This document shows positions 4,758 to 5,933 of a stretch of 5,933 nt of DNA, in pieces (position 1 is the first letter of the stretch; the number at the start of each line of letters is the position of its first letter). The notes beneath the pieces are model-generated. The model searched no databases, was not told the DNA's origin, and saw only the letters and a program-made list of their open reading frames with translations. Source of the DNA: Pseudomonadota bacterium (GTDB lineage Bacteria > Pseudomonadota > Gammaproteobacteria > Burkholderiales > SG8-39); contig JAJZUK010000092.1 in NCBI GenBank assembly GCA_021847125.1, forward strand, positions 1-5,933, written 5' to 3'. The position numbers and the translations under genes were made by a program.

Positions 4758-5933
4758 GCGCGCAGCGCCGCTTCCAGCGCGAGCCCCAGCGCGAGCAGGC
4801 GCCGGTCCTCGCCGCCCTGCCCCACGAGCATCAGGCCCACCGGCGCCGTGTCCGGCGCCTGGCAGGGGATGCTGAGGGCGCAGCCGTCGAGAAAATTCAC
4901 CACGCTCGGATTGCGCAGCAGGGCGAGATTGGTCCTGCCGTAGAGGCCATCGTCGGTCTCCAGCGGCGCAATCGCGGGCGCGACCATCGTCACCGTCGGC
5001 ATCAGCAGCGCATCGTAAGGCGCCGCGATGCGCGCGCTCTCGGCGATCAGCGCCGCGCGCTGCCTCAGCACGTCGATGTAGTCGGCCGCGCTGATGTCGG
5101 CGCCGCGCAGCGTACGCGAGGCCACGCGCGGGTCATACTCGGCGCCGCGCCGCGCGATCAGATCCCGGTGCAGCGCATAAGCCTCGGCCACGACCAGACC
5201 GCCCTTGTGATTGATTTGCGGCAGCCGGAGCAGCGCTTCGAAGCGCAGCTCGCTTACCAGCGCGCCGGCGCGCGACAGCCGCGTGAGCGCCGCAGCGAAC
5301 GCCGCCGCCACGGCGCTGTCCAACCCATCCACGACATAATCCTGCACCACGCCCAGGCGCAGGCCCTTGAGCGGCAGCGGCGGCGGCACTTGCGCTGCTT
5401 CCCCGGCGAGTATGCTGTCCACCAGCGCGCAACAGGCCACGCTGCGCGCGATCGGGCCGATCGAATCGAGCGTAGTCGAAAGCGGGAACGTGCCCTCCGT
5501 GGCGATGCGCCTGGCGGTGGGCTTGAAGCCGGTGAGGCCGCACAAGGCGGCGGGAATGCGCACCGAACCGCCGGTGTCGCTGCCCAGGCCCATCGCCGCC
5601 ATGCCGTCCGAGACGGACACCGCCGCCCCGGAAGACGAGCCGCCCGGAATGCGGCCGGTGGCCCGATCCCAGGGATTGCGCGGCGTGCCGTAATGCGGAT
5701 TCAGGCCCAGTCCGGAGAACGCGAATTCGACCATATTGGTGCGGCCGACGATGATCGCGCCCGCCTGGCGCAGCCGCCGCACCGCGGTCGCATCGCTCGC
5801 GGCGGGCGCGGCGTCGGCGCGCACCTTCGAGCCGGCGCGCGTGATGTCGCCGGCAACGTCGAACAAATCCTTCACCGATACGGGGATGCCCGCCAGCGGC
5901 GAGGGCACGATTCCGTGCGCGCGCAATGTATCG
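4754..5933 (-). CDS. Amidase-signature family hydrolase (5' end missing)
   Basis: This gene enters from the right edge, so the N-terminus is missing. The frame is open to the last bases, and the TTG near 5926 is not a convincing start because the conserved fold should begin earlier. Counting from that TTG, the amidase-signature Ser-cisSer-Lys triad is complete: Lys19 in PVSVKDL, Ser97 in GGSSSG and Ser121 in GSDTGGSVRIP. The remaining approximately 390 residues cover nearly all of a family member. These enzymes hydrolyse C-N bonds of amides, and the family includes GatA, the amidotransferase subunit. No gatB or gatC is seen here and the sequence looks like a stand-alone amidase, so the substrate cannot be named. 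It lacks an obvious membrane segment and is probably cytoplasmic. Its TGA overlaps the GTG of the downstream methyltransferase by 4 bases, so the two are probably co-transcribed. Confidence 0.92.
   Translation of the reverse strand, partial: DTLRAHGIVPSPLAGIPVSVKDLFDVAGDITRAGSKVRADAAPAASDATAVRRLRQAGAIIVGRTNMVEFAFSGLGLNPHYGTPRNPWDRATGRIPGGSSSGAAVSVSDGMAAMGLGSDTGGSVRIPAALCGLTGFKPTARRIATEGTFPLSTTLDSIGPIARSVACCALVDSILAGEAAQVPPPLPLKGLRLGVVQDYVVDGLDSAVAAAFAAALTRLSRAGALVSELRFEALLRLPQINHKGGLVVAEAYALHRDLIARRGAEYDPRVASRTLRGADISAADYIDVLRQRAALIAESARIAAPYDALLMPTVTMVAPAIAPLETDDGLYGRTNLALLRNPSVVNFLDGCALSIPCQAPDTAPVGLMLVGQGGEDRRLLALGLALEAALRA

Noticed and set aside
3822..4943. A 373-codon plus-strand open frame opposite the methyltransferase and the end of the amidase gene
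   Set aside because: It is Arg/Ala/His-rich without a recognisable fold, and the opposite strand encodes two proteins with clear motifs. It spans both genes, which fits an antisense shadow.

Overview
The window is GC-rich bacterial DNA. Every gene I can support lies on the minus strand, so transcription runs from the high-coordinate end to the low end. The cytochrome oxidase genes point to an aerobic betaproteobacterium: CoxB is fused to a C-terminal cytochrome c domain, CoxA has a His-rich N-terminus, and a tiny single-helix protein sits between coxA and ctaG. That layout is typical of Burkholderiales, Nitrosomonadales and relatives. This is inferred from gene order and protein character; I could not run a database search.

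Layout in transcription order. (1) 5933-4754: an amidase-signature enzyme that enters from outside the window without its N-terminus. (2) 4757-3831: a BioC/NDUFAF5-type SAM-dependent methyltransferase with a GTG start that overlaps the amidase stop by 4 bases. (3) 3830-3559: a 272-base gap that probably carries the cox promoter and leader. It holds a possible extended -10 promoter, a six-codon mini-ORF with a strong Shine-Dalgarno sequence, a hairpin over that mini-ORF's stop, and a 41-codon frame that runs into the coxB start. (4) 3558-2431: coxB. (5) 2430-2324: a 107-base spacer with three consecutive inverted repeats. (6) 2323-719: coxA. (7) 719-600: the small assembly protein. (8) 603-40: ctaG. 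(9) 37-1: perhaps the first codons of another gene.

The cox genes form one functional unit. CoxB takes electrons from cytochrome c through its fused haem and CuA centre and passes them to CoxA. CoxA carries haem a and the haem a3-CuB site, reduces O2 and pumps protons. CtaG delivers copper to the CuB site, and the small membrane protein is probably an assembly accessory. All canonical metal ligands and proton-channel residues are present, so the oxidase looks functional. Subunit III is not in the window and would be expected beyond the left edge.

No mobile element, CRISPR array, tRNA or rRNA was seen. The core content is ordinary. The parts worth a second look are non-coding: the cox leader and the coxB-coxA spacer.
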